A stretch of 9,113 bases of DNA from DTQF01 sp038874185 (GCA_038874185.1 JAVZCX010000029.1:1-9113), one strand, 5' to 3'; counted from the stretch's first letter, positions 1 through 6,079 are shown. Made by a program: numbers and translations. Notes: generated by a model from the letters alone, not told the origin.

Positions 1-19
1 AAAAAAGATAACCTTTTTT
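1..19 (+). terminator. possible 3' end of an upstream gene
   Basis: Positions 1-7 (AAAAAAG) can pair with 13-19 (CTTTTTT) around a five-base loop, and the right arm is a T tract. This could be the transcription end of a plus-strand gene lying left of the window. The stem is almost entirely A-T, so it may be only AT-rich spacer. Confidence 0.25.
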
Positions 20-29
20 AATATTACAC

Positions 30-38
30 TATATAAAT
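30..38 (+). promoter_or_regulatory. TATA box candidate for sepF
   Basis: TATATAAAT matches an archaeal TATA box. Its centre is about 25 bp from the ATG at 59, which alone would predict a nearly leaderless transcript. A good Shine-Dalgarno motif at 47-53 argues instead for a TSS further upstream, so this box may not be the one used. Confidence 0.4.
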
Positions 39-46
39 AACAAATA

Positions 47-53
47 GAGGTGA
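47..53 (+). promoter_or_regulatory. Shine-Dalgarno site deciding the sepF start
   Basis: GAGGTGA lies five bases before the ATG at 59. It matches the archaeal anti-SD sequence and selects this ATG over the in-frame GTG at 50, which lies inside the motif. Confidence 0.75.
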
Positions 54-58
54 CATTA

Positions 59-421
59 ATGGGAATACTCCAAAGACTTTCAGGCTTATTGGGTCTGAGC
101 AAGGAAATGGACCTAGAGGAATATCTAGATACTGCAGAGCTTGAGAACGTTGATGTTCTTCACGAGGGAGCAGACAGGTTCGTCAAGCCAATTGCACTCG
201 AGAGCGAGGCAGACGTAAGCGTCGTAGAGCACGAATTATCAAGAGGAAATATAATCCTTCTCAACTTCGGACCGCTTTCAAAGCAACAGACAAGATTGAG
301 AAACGTGATCGGCGAGCTTAAAGGATACGTCACAAAGATCAACGGAGACGTAGCAAGAATAAGAGACGACACTTTGATTCTCACACCAGAAGGAATAAAG
401 ATCGTTAAGAGAAAGAGATAA
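59..421 (+). CDS. sepF: SepF, FtsZ membrane anchor (cell division)
   Basis: The 120-residue protein has the layout of archaeal SepF. Residues 1-13 (MGILQRLSGLLGL) form a short amphipathic helix of the membrane-targeting type. An acidic linker follows (about 16-38). The compact SepF/DUF552 domain spans about 40-117, with a central NIILLNFGPL strand region and a closing DTLILTPEGIKIV stretch. In archaea with FtsZ, SepF dimers bind the FtsZ tail and tether the ring to the membrane at midcell; that is family knowledge, and FtsZ is not in this window. I start at ATG 59 because of the SD at 47-53. The gene stands alone, convergent with the methyltransferase gene. Its third codon positions favour C and G far more than its neighbours (about half G+C over 121-240, against a third at 6121-6180), which suggests high expression. 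Confidence in the family is high. Confidence 0.9.
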   Translation: MGILQRLSGLLGLSKEMDLEEYLDTAELENVDVLHEGADRFVKPIALESEADVSVVEHELSRGNIILLNFGPLSKQQTRLRNVIGELKGYVTKINGDVARIRDDTLILTPEGIKIVKRKR

Positions 422-427
422 TCTTGC

Positions 428-438
428 TTTTTTCCTTT
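428..438 (+). terminator. T-rich terminator after sepF
   Basis: Six T's, CC, then three T's begin seven bases after the sepF stop codon. Archaeal RNA polymerase terminates on such tracts without needing a hairpin, and none is obvious here. A second run of seven T's at 484-490, just before the end of the convergent gene, could act as backup. Confidence 0.5.
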
Positions 439-496
439 AAAATTATTTGATTTAATTGTTTATTTGTTATTAATTCTTTACTCTTTTTTTATCTAT

Positions 497-1204
497 TTAT
501 TTCTTCTTACCTTTGGATTTTACTGCAGCTTCTATTTTCTTAAGAAAATTTATTAATGCTCTTCCTTCTGTGGCTGAACCGATCCCTCTTGCGAAAATTC
601 TTTTCAAGGATAAAATAGTGGTTCGTTCTCCACGTATGCCTTTAAGACTTTTAACGATTCTTTTTGATGAATCTTCAATCACCTTAATTTCATTTTTTGA
701 TATGAATTCTTCTTTTTTCTCATCTGTCATTTCGATTCTGAATTCATAAAGAAGAATGCCCAATGCATGCGAGATATTAAGCGTTCCGTATCTGTCAGAA
801 GAAGGAATCCTTACAACTATATCGGACATCTCAAGCTCATCTTTTGAAAGACCCGTCCCTTCCCTGCCAATAAGTAATGCAACCTTTGCATTTTTCTTCG
901 AAAATCTTTTAGCTGCATCTCTTGGAGAAATTGGTACTCTTAGCACTTCCTTGCCTCCACTTTTTATTGCAGTTGTTCCTATTACAATCTGACAGTCTTT
1001 GATTGCTTCTTCTAAGCTTGAAACTATTTTAGCTGAAGAAAGAACGTCCAAAGCATGTTTTGAATACATCTTTGCCTCTTCGCCAATTTGAATCTTAGGA
1101 TTTACGAGTATAAGTTCATGAAAATCGAAATTCTTCATTATTCTAGCGCAATAACCTAAGTTTTGTTCATATTCTGGTTCCACAAGTATGACTTTCAATT
1201 CCAT
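497..1204 (-). CDS. trmJ: SPOUT tRNA ribose 2'-O-methyltransferase, TrmJ-like
   Basis: This 235-residue protein has the three SpoU/TrmH-family motifs in order. Motif 1 is NLGYCARIMKNF at 15-26, with N15 and R21. Motif 2 is LLIGREGTGLS at 110-120. Motif 3 is IPSSDRYGTLNISHA at 133-147, forming the knotted SAM site. Residues 160-235 are a helical extension with a RxxxxxTEGRAL-like region typical of TrmJ/LasT proteins rather than of minimal TrmL. Archaeal TrmJ methylates the 2'-OH of C32 in tRNA anticodon loops using SAM; the target here is inferred from family resemblance only. The start at 1204 is supported by a weak SD (GTGAG, 1212-1208) four bases upstream. The gene is divergent from the SRP RNA with an 85-bp gap, and the AT element at 1262-1268 may serve both directions. 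Other SpoU methyltransferases, such as rRNA-directed ones, are the main alternative. Confidence 0.85.
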   Translation of the reverse strand: MELKVILVEPEYEQNLGYCARIMKNFDFHELILVNPKIQIGEEAKMYSKHALDVLSSAKIVSSLEEAIKDCQIVIGTTAIKSGGKEVLRVPISPRDAAKRFSKKNAKVALLIGREGTGLSKDELEMSDIVVRIPSSDRYGTLNISHALGILLYEFRIEMTDEKKEEFISKNEIKVIEDSSKRIVKSLKGIRGERTTILSLKRIFARGIGSATEGRALINFLKKIEAAVKSKGKKK

Positions 1205-1261
1205 GCTCTCACATTAACCACATTAAAATCTAATGAATTCTAAAATAAAGAGAGTAAATAA

Positions 1262-1268
1262 TTATAAA
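1262..1268 (+). promoter_or_regulatory. TATA box for SRP RNA, possibly shared with the divergent gene
   Basis: TTATAAA is centred 25 bp upstream of the first base of the SRP RNA terminal helix, the standard archaeal spacing. On the opposite strand the same site reads GTTTATAATT and would place a TSS near 1239 for the divergent methyltransferase gene, giving it a leader of about 35 nt that can carry its weak SD. Confidence 0.6.
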
Positions 1269-1289
1269 CTCTAAGTATTAAATATTTAT

Positions 1290-1556
1290 GTGGCTGGCGG
1301 ACTGGGGGGCTAGGGGTCCTCTGCACTACAAATCCTCTATAGTAGGGTCTCAAGATTTAGGACGGACACCATGTCAGTAAGTCCTATTCTGAAGCCGTCG
1401 AAGCTCTGTCCTATGGGAAGGTTACTTGCATGAACCAGGCCAGGCCGGAAGGAGCAACCTTAAGTGCAAGACGCCTTGTCTGTAGGGTAGCGGAGTGGAG
1501 GCTAGGAGTAGATAAACTTGCTGGTTTGGAAACCAACCTAAATCAGCCCAGCCACG
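1290..1556 (+). ncRNA. ffs: Signal recognition particle RNA (7S RNA)
   Basis: This is the RNA scaffold of the particle that delivers ribosomes making secreted or membrane proteins to the translocon. Three features identify it and its strand. The ends pair as helix 1: GTGGCTGG at 1290-1297 with CCAGCCAC at 1548-1555, as in archaeal SRP RNAs. The S-domain signature GAACCAGGCCAGGCC begins at 1432. It is followed by a GGAA tetraloop (1447-1450) and GGAGCAACC (1451-1459), which is helix 8 with the SRP54-binding internal loops. AAGGTT (1418-1423) and AACCTT (1456-1461) flank this hairpin and can pair. A G-rich 5' segment (1298-1320) fits the Alu domain. The length of about 267 nt is slightly short for archaea. 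It has its own TATA box. The exact 3' end could be a base or two later. Confidence 0.93.
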
Positions 1557-1583
1557 CTTTAAATTAACAAATGAATTAATTGC

Positions 1584-2432
1584 TTATTTTAAAAATTCGA
1601 TTGATGCATAACCTACTACTTGATCATCATCTCTGGTAGTATCTGCGCTTGTAGAGTATTTTAAAAGATTGATTTCTCTCGCACCTATCTTCTTTGAAAG
1701 AAACATCAAAGTAGCTATAGGCCCGTAACCACATATAGAAATCTGCTTCTTTCCGATTGTTTCATAAAAAGATTTAACATCTAATGATCTTATCTTTTCA
1801 ATTGCAAGAGAATCATCTGCTTCTGCCTTTTTCTTAGGCACATAATGGCTGAAGTCGCTGGATGCTATGAAAAATATCTTTTCACCTTTCTTAGCCATTT
1901 TTGAATAAGCATTGTAAAGAATTTCAGACATCTCTCTTGCAACACTTATGCTTTGATTTAGCATGCATATTGGAACAATTTTTAATTTATTTTTGAAGAT
2001 GTATTGAAGGAATGGAAGCTGAACTTCTATAGAATGCTCATATAGATGGGCACTTGCATCCATCAAAATGTCTCCATTGCACACCTTGCAAATTTCATCT
2101 ATAAACTCTTCATTGATAATTGCTTTGCCGAGCGGAGTTTCCCATTCGCCCTTTGGATATATTGAAACCTCTGCGCCGATTCCATAGTGATTTGGGCCAA
2201 ATATCACAAATGTTGCATCCCGCCCTATCTCTCTTAATCTTGAATAACCATAAGCTGCTGTCTTTCCAGAATAGATGTATCCTGCGTGTGGAGATACAAT
2301 GCCAACCATGTCTTCTACAGATTCTAAGTTTGAAATCTCTGGAGAAGAAAAGAATCCTTCCAAAATATTTTCTACTTCTTTCTTAGAAGAAGGATAGAAT
2401 GAACCTGCGACAGCTGCTTTTCTTAAATTCAT
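1584..2432 (-). CDS. MEMO family protein (AmmeMemoRadiSam system protein B)
   Basis: The 282 residues are full length for the MEMO family, a fold related to class III extradiol dioxygenases. The conserved pocket residues are visible: SPHAGY at 48-52 (H49), GPNHY at 79-83 (H82), EHS at 132-134, SSDFSHY at 191-197 (D193, H196) and ICGYG at 233-237 (C234). In human MEMO1 the corresponding His/His/Cys set binds metal (iron or copper). So this copy looks competent to bind metal, although the reaction, if any, is not known to me. It is the last gene of a three-gene minus-strand operon. It starts 10 nt after the AMMECR1 stop with SD AAGTGAT (2442-2436), which supports ATG 2432. It converges on the SRP RNA, with only 27 bp between them. 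Family assignment is very secure; function is open. Confidence 0.93.
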   Translation of the reverse strand: MNLRKAAVAGSFYPSSKKEVENILEGFFSSPEISNLESVEDMVGIVSPHAGYIYSGKTAAYGYSRLREIGRDATFVIFGPNHYGIGAEVSIYPKGEWETPLGKAIINEEFIDEICKVCNGDILMDASAHLYEHSIEVQLPFLQYIFKNKLKIVPICMLNQSISVAREMSEILYNAYSKMAKKGEKIFFIASSDFSHYVPKKKAEADDSLAIEKIRSLDVKSFYETIGKKQISICGYGPIATLMFLSKKIGAREINLLKYSTSADTTRDDDQVVGYASIEFLK

Positions 2433-2435
2433 ATA

Positions 2436-2442
2436 ATCACTT
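2436..2442 (-). promoter_or_regulatory. Shine-Dalgarno site of the MEMO gene
   Basis: On the minus strand AAGTGAT fills most of the 10-nt gap after the AMMECR1 stop codon and ends three bases before the ATG. This implies translation of MEMO from the shared transcript, possibly coupled to termination on AMMECR1. Confidence 0.65.
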
Positions 2443-3060
2443 TCAATATTTAGGTAGAATCATCTTGATTTCTCCGTTTTTCTCTTCTTTAAATATTATT
2501 GCCTGAAATGTGAGAATCTTTGTATCATTTTCCTTCCAGCACCCTTCATGCAAACCTGCTTTTATACATGTATGATCAAGGAATTCTTCTGAATTCCATT
2601 TTTCTTCAACCGCAACCTGCGGAAGCAGAAGTCCCCTTTGCCAATCTGACTCTATGATCAAGCCGTCTCTTCCTACTTTTATTTTCTTAGGCGCATCTTC
2701 TTTTCTTTCAAGTTTCAATTCTTCTGGAACTGTAAGAATACTTACTTCAATATTTATCTGGTCAACTTCGCTTTCGCTTACAGGAATGAATCTATAGTCT
2801 TCTGTTGCAGCGCTTATAGCCATATCCCTCACTGCTTCAGCGAGTGGTTGTATTGGAAGGGGGAGACCTATGCATCCCCTGAGCTCTTCATCAATAGTCA
2901 ATGTAACAAACACTCCTCTTTTTTCTAAAAGATGCGCAGGTGGATTGAATTCTTTTTTAACATCTATTATTTCTCCATTGATAATGTACTCTTTAATTGC
3001 CTTGCGTGCTATTCTTATGAGCAATTCTCCATCTTTAATTGAATATTGATTCTTGTCCAT
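2443..3060 (-). CDS. AMMECR1 domain protein (AmmeMemoRadiSam system protein A)
   Basis: The 205-residue protein carries the family hallmark LRGCIG at 60-65, an essentially invariant motif that includes a cysteine (C63). It also has the AATEDYRF segment (84-91) that corresponds to the usual AxxDxRF, and RGLLLPQVA at 142-150. A C-terminal Cys pair (C165 and C174, the latter followed by Trp) is also present. The biochemical role of AMMECR1 proteins is not established to my knowledge; Cys63 is a candidate functional residue. I place the start at ATG 3060, not the in-frame ATG at 3078, because GTGAT (3069-3065) lies four bases upstream and the result begins at the usual family N-terminus. The longer reading would add six residues and overlap the radical SAM gene by 8 nt. 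It is the middle gene of the operon, with 10-nt gaps on both sides. Confidence 0.92.
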   Translation of the reverse strand: MDKNQYSIKDGELLIRIARKAIKEYIINGEIIDVKKEFNPPAHLLEKRGVFVTLTIDEELRGCIGLPLPIQPLAEAVRDMAISAATEDYRFIPVSESEVDQINIEVSILTVPEELKLERKEDAPKKIKVGRDGLIIESDWQRGLLLPQVAVEEKWNSEEFLDHTCIKAGLHEGCWKENDTKILTFQAIIFKEEKNGEIKMILPKY

Positions 3061-3064
3061 ATTA

Positions 3065-3069
3065 ATCAC
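3065..3069 (-). promoter_or_regulatory. Shine-Dalgarno site deciding the AMMECR1 start
   Basis: GTGAT on the minus strand sits directly after the radical SAM stop codon and four bases before ATG 3060. If translation began at ATG 3078, this motif would lie inside the gene as Val-Ile codons. Confidence 0.65.
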
Positions 3070-3070
3070 A

Positions 3071-4141
3071 TTAACCAAATGATGGCAATGGATATTTTAA
3101 TTTTCCTATTATCGGAATCTTATATCCGCAATTAAGACACTTATTATCTTTGTCAAGCATCCACTTCATGACTAGGAACCCATAGCGTCCTATTACGAGA
3201 GAATGACAGTTCGGACAATAAGTATTTTCACCGGGATGACCTGGGACATTGCCGATTAGGACGTAGTCAAGATAGTCTCTAGCAATCTTTTGTGCCTTTT
3301 CTAAGGTTTCCACAGGTGTATCTGGATAATCCATCATCTTATAGGATGGATAGAATCTAAGAAGATGAAGAACTGTTTCCTTGCCTAAGTTTTCCCTTAT
3401 CCATTGTGCAAGCGCCTTTACATCTTCCATATCATCTCCAACTCGTGGTACAATTAGATCTGTTATTTCAAAATAGATGCCTTTTTTCTTTATAAATTTC
3501 AAATTCTCGTAGATCGGCTCAACGTTGTTAATAGATACAAATTTCTTGTAAAATTCAAGATCGCCAGAAGCTTTAAAATCTACTGTCATTGCGTCTATAT
3601 ATTTCTCTCCCTTGTCTATTGTTTCTTTTGTAAAATATCCATTAGTAACCCATGTATTAAACAATCCTTCTTTCTTTGCTAGTTTTCCAGTATCATAACA
3701 GATCTCAAAAAAGATAGTTGGCTCTGTATAAGTATATGATATTCCATCAGCCATTGAATCTTTTGCAATTTGGACTATTTTTTCAGGTCGTATATCTTCT
3801 CCCTCCATTCTTTCTGGTTGACTAATCATCCAATTGCAACAGTATTGACATCTAAAATTGCATCCCATGGTTGCAATTGATAAGACATTTGAATTTGGAT
3901 GGAAGTGAGCTAAGGGTTTCTTTCCTATCGGATCTATATTCATTGTTGCTATTTTGGAATAATTAAGCGCGTAAAGTTTTCCCTTTATGTTTTTCCTTAC
4001 AAGACAAAAACCAGTATGCCCTTCTCCTATAAGACATCTTCTTGAGCAGGTATGGCATCTTACAGTATTATTTGGCCTTTTTTCGTAAACATAACATTCT
4101 TTTAGATCCTCAATTAGTTTCTTATCATCTTGCTTTGCCAT
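3071..4141 (-). CDS. amrS: Radical SAM enzyme of the AmmeMemoRadiSam system
   Basis: This 356-residue enzyme has a canonical radical SAM [4Fe-4S] motif CNFRCQYC (C94, C98, C101). It should therefore cleave SAM to a 5'-deoxyadenosyl radical. Before the barrel there is a Cys group (C29, C32, C36, C46) typical of this family and of pyruvate-formate-lyase-activase-like relatives. After the barrel, two CxxC pairs (C309/C312 and C335/C338) form a zinc-ribbon-like tail. The YTYTEPTIFFE stretch (137-146 region) and LLRFYPSYKM (260-269) fit the AmmeMemoRadiSam enzyme rather than a true glycyl-radical activase. No glycyl-radical enzyme is nearby. It is the first gene of the operon with AMMECR1 and MEMO, and the physical link suggests one shared pathway with an unidentified substrate. 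I see no SD at ATG 4141. An AT element about 25 bp upstream (near 4166) suggests a leaderless or short-leader mRNA. Confidence 0.93.
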   Translation of the reverse strand: MAKQDDKKLIEDLKECYVYEKRPNNTVRCHTCSRRCLIGEGHTGFCLVRKNIKGKLYALNYSKIATMNIDPIGKKPLAHFHPNSNVLSIATMGCNFRCQYCCNWMISQPERMEGEDIRPEKIVQIAKDSMADGISYTYTEPTIFFEICYDTGKLAKKEGLFNTWVTNGYFTKETIDKGEKYIDAMTVDFKASGDLEFYKKFVSINNVEPIYENLKFIKKKGIYFEITDLIVPRVGDDMEDVKALAQWIRENLGKETVLHLLRFYPSYKMMDYPDTPVETLEKAQKIARDYLDYVLIGNVPGHPGENTYCPNCHSLVIGRYGFLVMKWMLDKDNKCLNCGYKIPIIGKLKYPLPSFG

Positions 4142-4159
4142 AATATAGATTATAGGTAT

Positions 4160-4192
4160 GGATTAAAAACATTACTTGACATATTATATTTA
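4160..4192. promoter_or_regulatory. Divergent promoter region, radical SAM operon / tRNA-Ser
   Basis: Only 53 bp separate the operon start (4141) from the tRNA (4195). GATTAAAAAC at 4161-4170 reads as a TATA-like element on both strands. It is about 25 bp from ATG 4141 on the minus strand and just under 30 bp from the tRNA on the plus strand. A second AT box, ATATAATAT on the minus strand (about 4182-4190), would give the operon a leader of about 20 nt. Which boxes are used cannot be decided from sequence. Confidence 0.4.
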
Positions 4193-4194
4193 AT

Positions 4195-4319
4195 GCTGGG
4201 GTCGCCTAGTGGCTATGGCGGCAGCCTGCTAAGAAACTATTTAGGAAAGAGTTTCATCAGAAACGCAGAAAGCTGTTAGGCCCAAAAGGCCTGCGCGAGT
4301 TCGAATCTCGCCCCCAGCG
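4195..4319 (+). tRNA. tRNA-Ser (anticodon GCU) with intron
   Basis: The gene decodes AGC/AGU serine codons. The acceptor stem is GCTGGGG (4195-4201) with CCCCAGC (4312-4318), and the discriminator is G4319, as expected for serine. The D stem is GCC (4204-4206) with GGC (4217-4219), with G4211-G4212 in the loop. The anticodon stem is GCAGC (4221-4225) with GCTGT (4272-4276). After splicing, the seven-base loop is C-T-G-C-T-A-A with anticodon GCT at 4228-4230. The variable arm is long (4277-4294) and has a five-pair AGGCC/GGCCT stem, confirming a class II tRNA. The T arm is GCGAG-TTCGAAT-CTCGC (4295-4311). CCA is not encoded, so it must be added after transcription. The mature length is 86 nt before CCA. 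No strong T tract follows it. Confidence 0.95.
4232..4270 (+). other. Archaeal tRNA intron with bulge-helix-bulge splice site
   Basis: The 39-nt intron lies at the canonical position between tRNA bases 37 and 38. CTGC (4226-4229, in the 5' exon) pairs with GCAG (4265-4268, near the intron end) as the four-pair central helix. It is flanked by three-base bulges TAA (4230-4232) and AAA (4269-4271), each to be cut after its second base by the splicing endonuclease. The outer helix is the tRNA anticodon stem. The inner helix is not simple: GTTTC (4251-4255) can pair either with GAAAC at 4233-4237 or with GAAAC at 4260-4264. Confidence 0.88.
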
Positions 4320-4358
4320 CTTATTCTAACTTAAAATATTCTGATAATGATTTGAAAT

Positions 4359-4364
4359 AAAAAA
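4359..4364 (-). terminator. T tract after the SIMPL gene
   Basis: On the minus strand six T's begin one base after the TAA stop of the SIMPL gene, followed by ATTTC. This is a plausible archaeal terminator that would stop transcription before it enters the tRNA gene from the opposite side. Confidence 0.5.
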
Positions 4365-4365
4365 G

Positions 4366-5103
4366 TTAATTAATCTTGTATGTAACAGATACTGTTGCAG
4401 TCACATCTAATTTTGCAGAAGGCAAGTTTGTTGAAATCTCCTTAAGATCTGCTCCAGCCTCTGCTCTATATATTGGATATGGATAATAATTGTAATCAGA
4501 TGCGCTTACTGAAACAACATCTCCCAGTGTTTTTCCAAGGCCAGAGGCGATCGATTCTGCTTTTGTCTTTGCATCTTTTGAAGCCTCAGAGAGCGCTTGT
4601 GCCTTGTATTCATTCATTTTTTCTGCTGATAATTCATAGTTTATGTAACTAATTAATCCACCGTTATTAACAACTGCATCTACTATCTTTCCTGCGTTTT
4701 CAAAATCAGCAATTGTAATTTTCATAGAATTGCTTGCCGCATATCCTTTGAGCACCTGGCCTTGATCCTGTATCCAGTCATATTCAGGATATACACTGAA
4801 GCCGCTTGTTTCAATATCACTTCTGTTTACTCCTGCCTTAATTAGAGAGGTAAGAACTGCATCAGAAATTTGTGCATTAAGATTCTTGGCTTCTTCTGCA
4901 GAATCTTTTGATCTTGTCAATATTTGAGCATAAACTACAACTCTGTCTGGCAATACCTTCATTTGTGCATTACCTGTGACTGAAACTGTTTTATATGAAG
5001 ATGAACTTGAAAAGAAATTACTTGCTATAATGAAAAAACCTAGCACTACTAAAAGTGCTCCAATTACGATTGCCCAACTCAAAGGAAATGATTCTTTTGC
5101 CAT
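4366..5103 (-). CDS. Membrane-anchored SIMPL (DUF541) domain protein
   Basis: The 245-residue protein starts with a short cytoplasmic tail and one transmembrane helix (about 8-29). A serine-rich spacer (32-36) follows, then a SIMPL/DUF541 domain (about 38-244) outside the membrane. Family features visible are VSVTGNAQMKVLPDRVVV at 40-57, an Ala/Lys-rich helix at 65-80, GVNRSDIETSGFSVYPEY at 91-108, and a closing strand (231-244). There is no lipobox, and the segment after the helix has no clear signal-peptidase site, so I read it as an N-terminal anchor. SIMPL proteins occur in bacterial envelopes and archaea; their biochemical function is poorly defined. The start at 5103 is favoured because a TATA box lies about 25 bp upstream and there is no SD. 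It is a single gene between the tRNA and the unknown block. Confidence 0.87.
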   Translation of the reverse strand: MAKESFPLSWAIVIGALLVVLGFFIIASNFFSSSSSYKTVSVTGNAQMKVLPDRVVVYAQILTRSKDSAEEAKNLNAQISDAVLTSLIKAGVNRSDIETSGFSVYPEYDWIQDQGQVLKGYAASNSMKITIADFENAGKIVDAVVNNGGLISYINYELSAEKMNEYKAQALSEASKDAKTKAESIASGLGKTLGDVVSVSASDYNYYPYPIYRAEAGADLKEISTNLPSAKLDVTATVSVTYKIN

Positions 5104-5124
5104 AAGTATTAATTTGAATCAAAA

Positions 5125-5132
5125 TTTATAAA
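5125..5132 (-). promoter_or_regulatory. TATA box of the SIMPL gene
   Basis: The palindromic TTTATAAA is centred about 25 bp upstream of ATG 5103 and no SD is present. This is the pattern expected for a leaderless archaeal mRNA. Being symmetric, the box could also fire rightward, but the plus-strand gene starts about 100 bp away. Confidence 0.6.
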
Positions 5133-5221
5133 CATATAAGTACAGAACGAAATATAGAAAAGGAAAGCTATAAAAGAATAAATATAATATTTAATATAAA
5201 ATAATATATGTGGTTATGATA

Positions 5222-5227
5222 GGTGAT
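5222..5227 (+). promoter_or_regulatory. Shine-Dalgarno site deciding the start at 5231
   Basis: GGTGAT, preceded by A at 5221, ends three bases before ATG 5231. That matches the spacing at the MEMO gene and at 7763. It rules against the in-frame upstream starts at 5210 and 5216. Several AT boxes between 5168 and 5202 could supply the promoter. Confidence 0.7.
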
Positions 5228-5230
5228 GTA

Positions 5231-6001
5231 ATGGACAAGAGGATTCAGAAAACTGGGAAAAGAAAATTAGGTAAGAAGAGAAGGGGTGTGAAAAAGAATT
5301 CGGTTAGCAAAAAAAGACCGAAGTATATGATGCAACAGGGACCTGGATTTAAATTAAAAGAAAAACCATCTGCAATGAAAGAAAAAGAAATGATAGAAAA
5401 ACTTATGCAATCTGACATCAAAGGAATTACTACTTCTGCTGCAAAAACACTATACGATATTTGTAATTCTAATAAAGTTGAATTAGAGGTGTCAGATTGG
5501 AATAGAATAATAATAAGATATAAGACAGAAACACAACTGAATAACTTAATTGAAAAATTGGAATCCTCAGGGTTTAAAATAACTGGCAAAATGAGTGGCG
5601 GTGGGCAGGCTGATCTTACAATGAAATATGAGGAACCTAAACTCATTACAGAAAGACCTTATACCTCAACAAAACACGTTGAAGAACCTGTCCAACAAAC
5701 AGAAGAAAAGCCCAAAGAACAACCAGTTAAAACATTAAAACTTACAATAAGAGCGAGATATTCGGAATATCAAAGATTAACTAATATGGAAGTGTATGGT
5801 GAGATACCTGGCCGTCTAGATAAATCCACTATAGCCGGAGTTACCTCGGATATGTTCAGACAAATAGGCGTATCTGAAGAGATGGAAAAGGAAATAAGAC
5901 GCAATATAGAAAAGGGAACTGCCGTATATGATTTAGAAATAGAACAACTAACAAAAATGGGCGCTACATTTGGAAAAACAAAAGCAGAAATCAAAGGATG
6001 A
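5231..6001 (+). CDS. Unrecognised two-domain protein with a strongly basic N-terminal tail
   Basis: I do not recognise this 256-residue protein. Residues 1-45 are a lysine/arginine-rich, probably disordered tail with GKRKLGKKRR-type runs, of the kind that binds nucleic acid or the ribosome. Residues 47-133 look like a small alpha/beta domain: helix 48-60, helix 66-80, strand 83-97, helix 100-113 and strand 115-132. A Pro/Glu/Gln-rich linker (134-167) follows. Residues 168-256 form a second domain opening with a strand (KTLKLTIRARYS), then charged helices. There is no signal peptide, membrane segment, Cys cluster or recognisable catalytic motif. The gene is divergent from the SIMPL gene and is followed 78 bp later by a separately promoted gene, so it is probably monocistronic. 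The codons are AT-rich and lysine-rich. An RNA- or DNA-associated role is only an inference from charge. Confidence 0.8.
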   Translation: MDKRIQKTGKRKLGKKRRGVKKNSVSKKRPKYMMQQGPGFKLKEKPSAMKEKEMIEKLMQSDIKGITTSAAKTLYDICNSNKVELEVSDWNRIIIRYKTETQLNNLIEKLESSGFKITGKMSGGGQADLTMKYEEPKLITERPYTSTKHVEEPVQQTEEKPKEQPVKTLKLTIRARYSEYQRLTNMEVYGEIPGRLDKSTIAGVTSDMFRQIGVSEEMEKEIRRNIEKGTAVYDLEIEQLTKMGATFGKTKAEIKG

Positions 6002-6052
6002 ACATAAAAATACTCTTTAACAGAAACAGAAAACGAATCTAAAAGATATATT

Positions 6053-6061
6053 TTTATATAT
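6053..6061 (+). promoter_or_regulatory. TATA box of the gene at 6080
   Basis: TTTATATAT is centred about 24 bp upstream of ATG 6080, and no SD lies between. This predicts a leaderless transcript starting at or next to the ATG. Confidence 0.6.
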
Positions 6062-6079
6062 TGATTGTTTATTGTAAAT

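Noticed and set aside
50..58. In-frame GTG start at 50 for sepF
   Set aside because: It lies inside the SD motif that serves ATG 59, and SepF normally begins with the amphipathic helix that starts at 59.
513..992. Plus-strand open frames opposite the methyltransferase gene
   Set aside because: The minus-strand gene has all three SPOUT motifs, and the plus frames have no start signals or recognisable domains.
1618..1640. Possible C/D-box-like GATGATGA sequence on the minus strand
   Set aside because: It encodes an Asp run near the MEMO C-terminus, and no paired D box or guide element was found around it.
3061..3078. ATG 3078 as the AMMECR1 start, giving an 8-nt overlap with the radical SAM gene
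   Set aside because: An SD motif lies between it and ATG 3060 at the spacing used elsewhere in the window, and the six extra residues are not part of the family.
3071..4141. Pyruvate-formate-lyase activating enzyme as the identity of the radical SAM gene
   Set aside because: The neighbours are AMMECR1 and MEMO, there is no glycyl-radical enzyme nearby, and the N- and C-terminal Cys groups fit the AmmeMemoRadiSam enzyme.
4251..4264. GTTTC-ATCA-GAAAC hairpin as a separate regulatory element
   Set aside because: It lies wholly inside the tRNA intron and is better explained as part of the splice-site fold.
5245..5646. Long minus-strand open frame opposite the gene at 5231
   Set aside because: It is antisense to a gene with an SD and coherent protein features. 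Its hydrophobic, Phe/Ser-rich translation is the usual mirror of Lys/Glu codons. The same applies to 5770-6300 (-), 6316-6576 (-), 7251-7445 (+) and 7525-7776 (+).
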